In this document: positions 4,888 to 5,133 of the stretch, in pieces
How positions within the stretch are numbered: position 1 is the stretch's first letter
Layout: each line of letters starts with the position of its first letter
Assembly (NCBI GenBank): GCA_016869695.1
Contig: VGDN01000085.1
Coordinates: 1-5,133 of the forward strand
Origin: Alphaproteobacteria bacterium
Lineage (GTDB): Bacteria; Pseudomonadota; Alphaproteobacteria; Rickettsiales; UBA1997
DNA: 5,133 nt
Direction of reading: 5' to 3'
The notes under the pieces: model-generated
The model's database searches: none
Seen by the model: the letters and a program-made list of their open reading frames with translations, nothing else
What the model was told of the DNA's origin: nothing
Position numbers and translations under genes: made by a program

Positions 4888-5133
4888 TTACACGTCGAGA
4901 TTCACCACCTTCAGCGCATTTTCTACGATAAAATCACGGCGTGGTTCGACAACGTTACCCATGAGGATCGAGAAGGTTTGGTCAGCTTCGTCATATTGAT
5001 CGACCCTAACTTGTAGCAAGGTACGGTTAGATGGATCGAGGGTTGTCTCCCAAAGTTGCTCGGCATTCATTTCGCCTAAACCTTTGAAGCGTTGAATTGA
5101 CACACCTTTTTTGCCGGTTTCTAAAATCATATT
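4888..5133 (-). CDS. gyrB: DNA gyrase subunit B, C-terminal end (5'-partial)
   Basis: GyrB supplies the ATPase and TOPRIM parts of DNA gyrase, which introduces negative supercoils. Only the last 81 codons are in the window; the gene continues past the right edge, and the first in-frame Met visible (5128-5130) is internal. Visible are [54 protein letters not shown] and the C-terminal [11 protein letters not shown], all standard for the GyrB C-terminal domain. The ending is of the alphaproteobacterial GyrB type and fits GyrB better than ParE. The stop is TAA at 4888-4890, closely followed by repeat copy 3. Confidence 0.95.
   Translation of the reverse strand, partial: NMILETGKKGVSIQRFKGLGEMNAEQLWETTLDPSNRTLLQVRVDQYDEADQTFSILMGNVVEPRRDFIVENALKVVNLDV

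Noticed and set aside
4856..4890. Copy 3 as an intrinsic terminator on the plus strand (hairpin followed by a T-run)
   Set aside because: No plus-strand gene leads into it; the T-run includes the complement of the gyrB stop codon. On the gyrB strand no T-run follows the hairpin.
4614..5016. Overlapping plus-strand frames across RAYT and the gyrB end
   Set aside because: They are antisense shadows of two recognised genes and contain the complement of repeat copy 3.

Overview
The window looks like part of an alphaproteobacterial chromosome with moderate GC. The gyrase B C-terminus, the CobT von Willebrand domain and the PstS all have alphaproteobacterial-type sequence. The assignment rests on recognised protein motifs, not on a search, and the genus cannot be named. 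Both ends cut through genes.

Layout from left to right: (1) bases 1-1517, minus strand, most of a cobT-type gene (AAA-associated VWA subunit of cobaltochelatase), open at the left edge. Its reading frame runs through three unrelated palindromic repeat-like elements. (2) Bases 1539-2570, plus strand, a secreted PstS-type phosphate-binding protein, starting only 21 bases from the divergent cobT start. (3) Bases 2567-3151, plus strand, a small putative lipoprotein of unrecognised family, coupled to pstS by an ATGA overlap. (4) Bases 3113-4240, minus strand, bioF (8-amino-7-oxononanoate synthase), convergent with the lipoprotein gene and overlapping it by 39 bases. (5) Bases 4252-4824, minus strand, a REP-associated tyrosine transposase (RAYT, HUH/Y1 family). 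(6) Bases 4888-5133, minus strand, the C-terminal 81 codons of gyrB, open at the right edge. No stretch over 300 bases lacks a gene, and I saw no tRNA, rRNA or CRISPR array.

The most interesting content is the repeats. A 28-base element made of two GTGTCAGACAC palindromes separated by four bases occurs three times. Two identical copies in inverted orientation bracket the RAYT gene: one 4 bases after the gyrB stop, the other forming the last codons of the RAYT gene itself. This is the arrangement expected of a REP/RAYT unit. The third copy lies inside bioF and encodes VSDTLVSDT between the catalytic Asp-x-x-His and the PLP lysine. There it takes the place of the glycine-rich loop that normally follows the DxAH motif. 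Together with the three elements inside cobT, at least four palindromic elements have become coding sequence within about 4 kb. This resembles the in-frame palindromic elements described in Rickettsia, but with different sequences.

Apart from the likely pstS-lipoprotein pair, the genes do not form an obvious pathway. On the minus strand, gyrB, RAYT and bioF are closely packed and could share transcription. The RAYT stop codon lies 3 bases before the bioF Shine-Dalgarno sequence.
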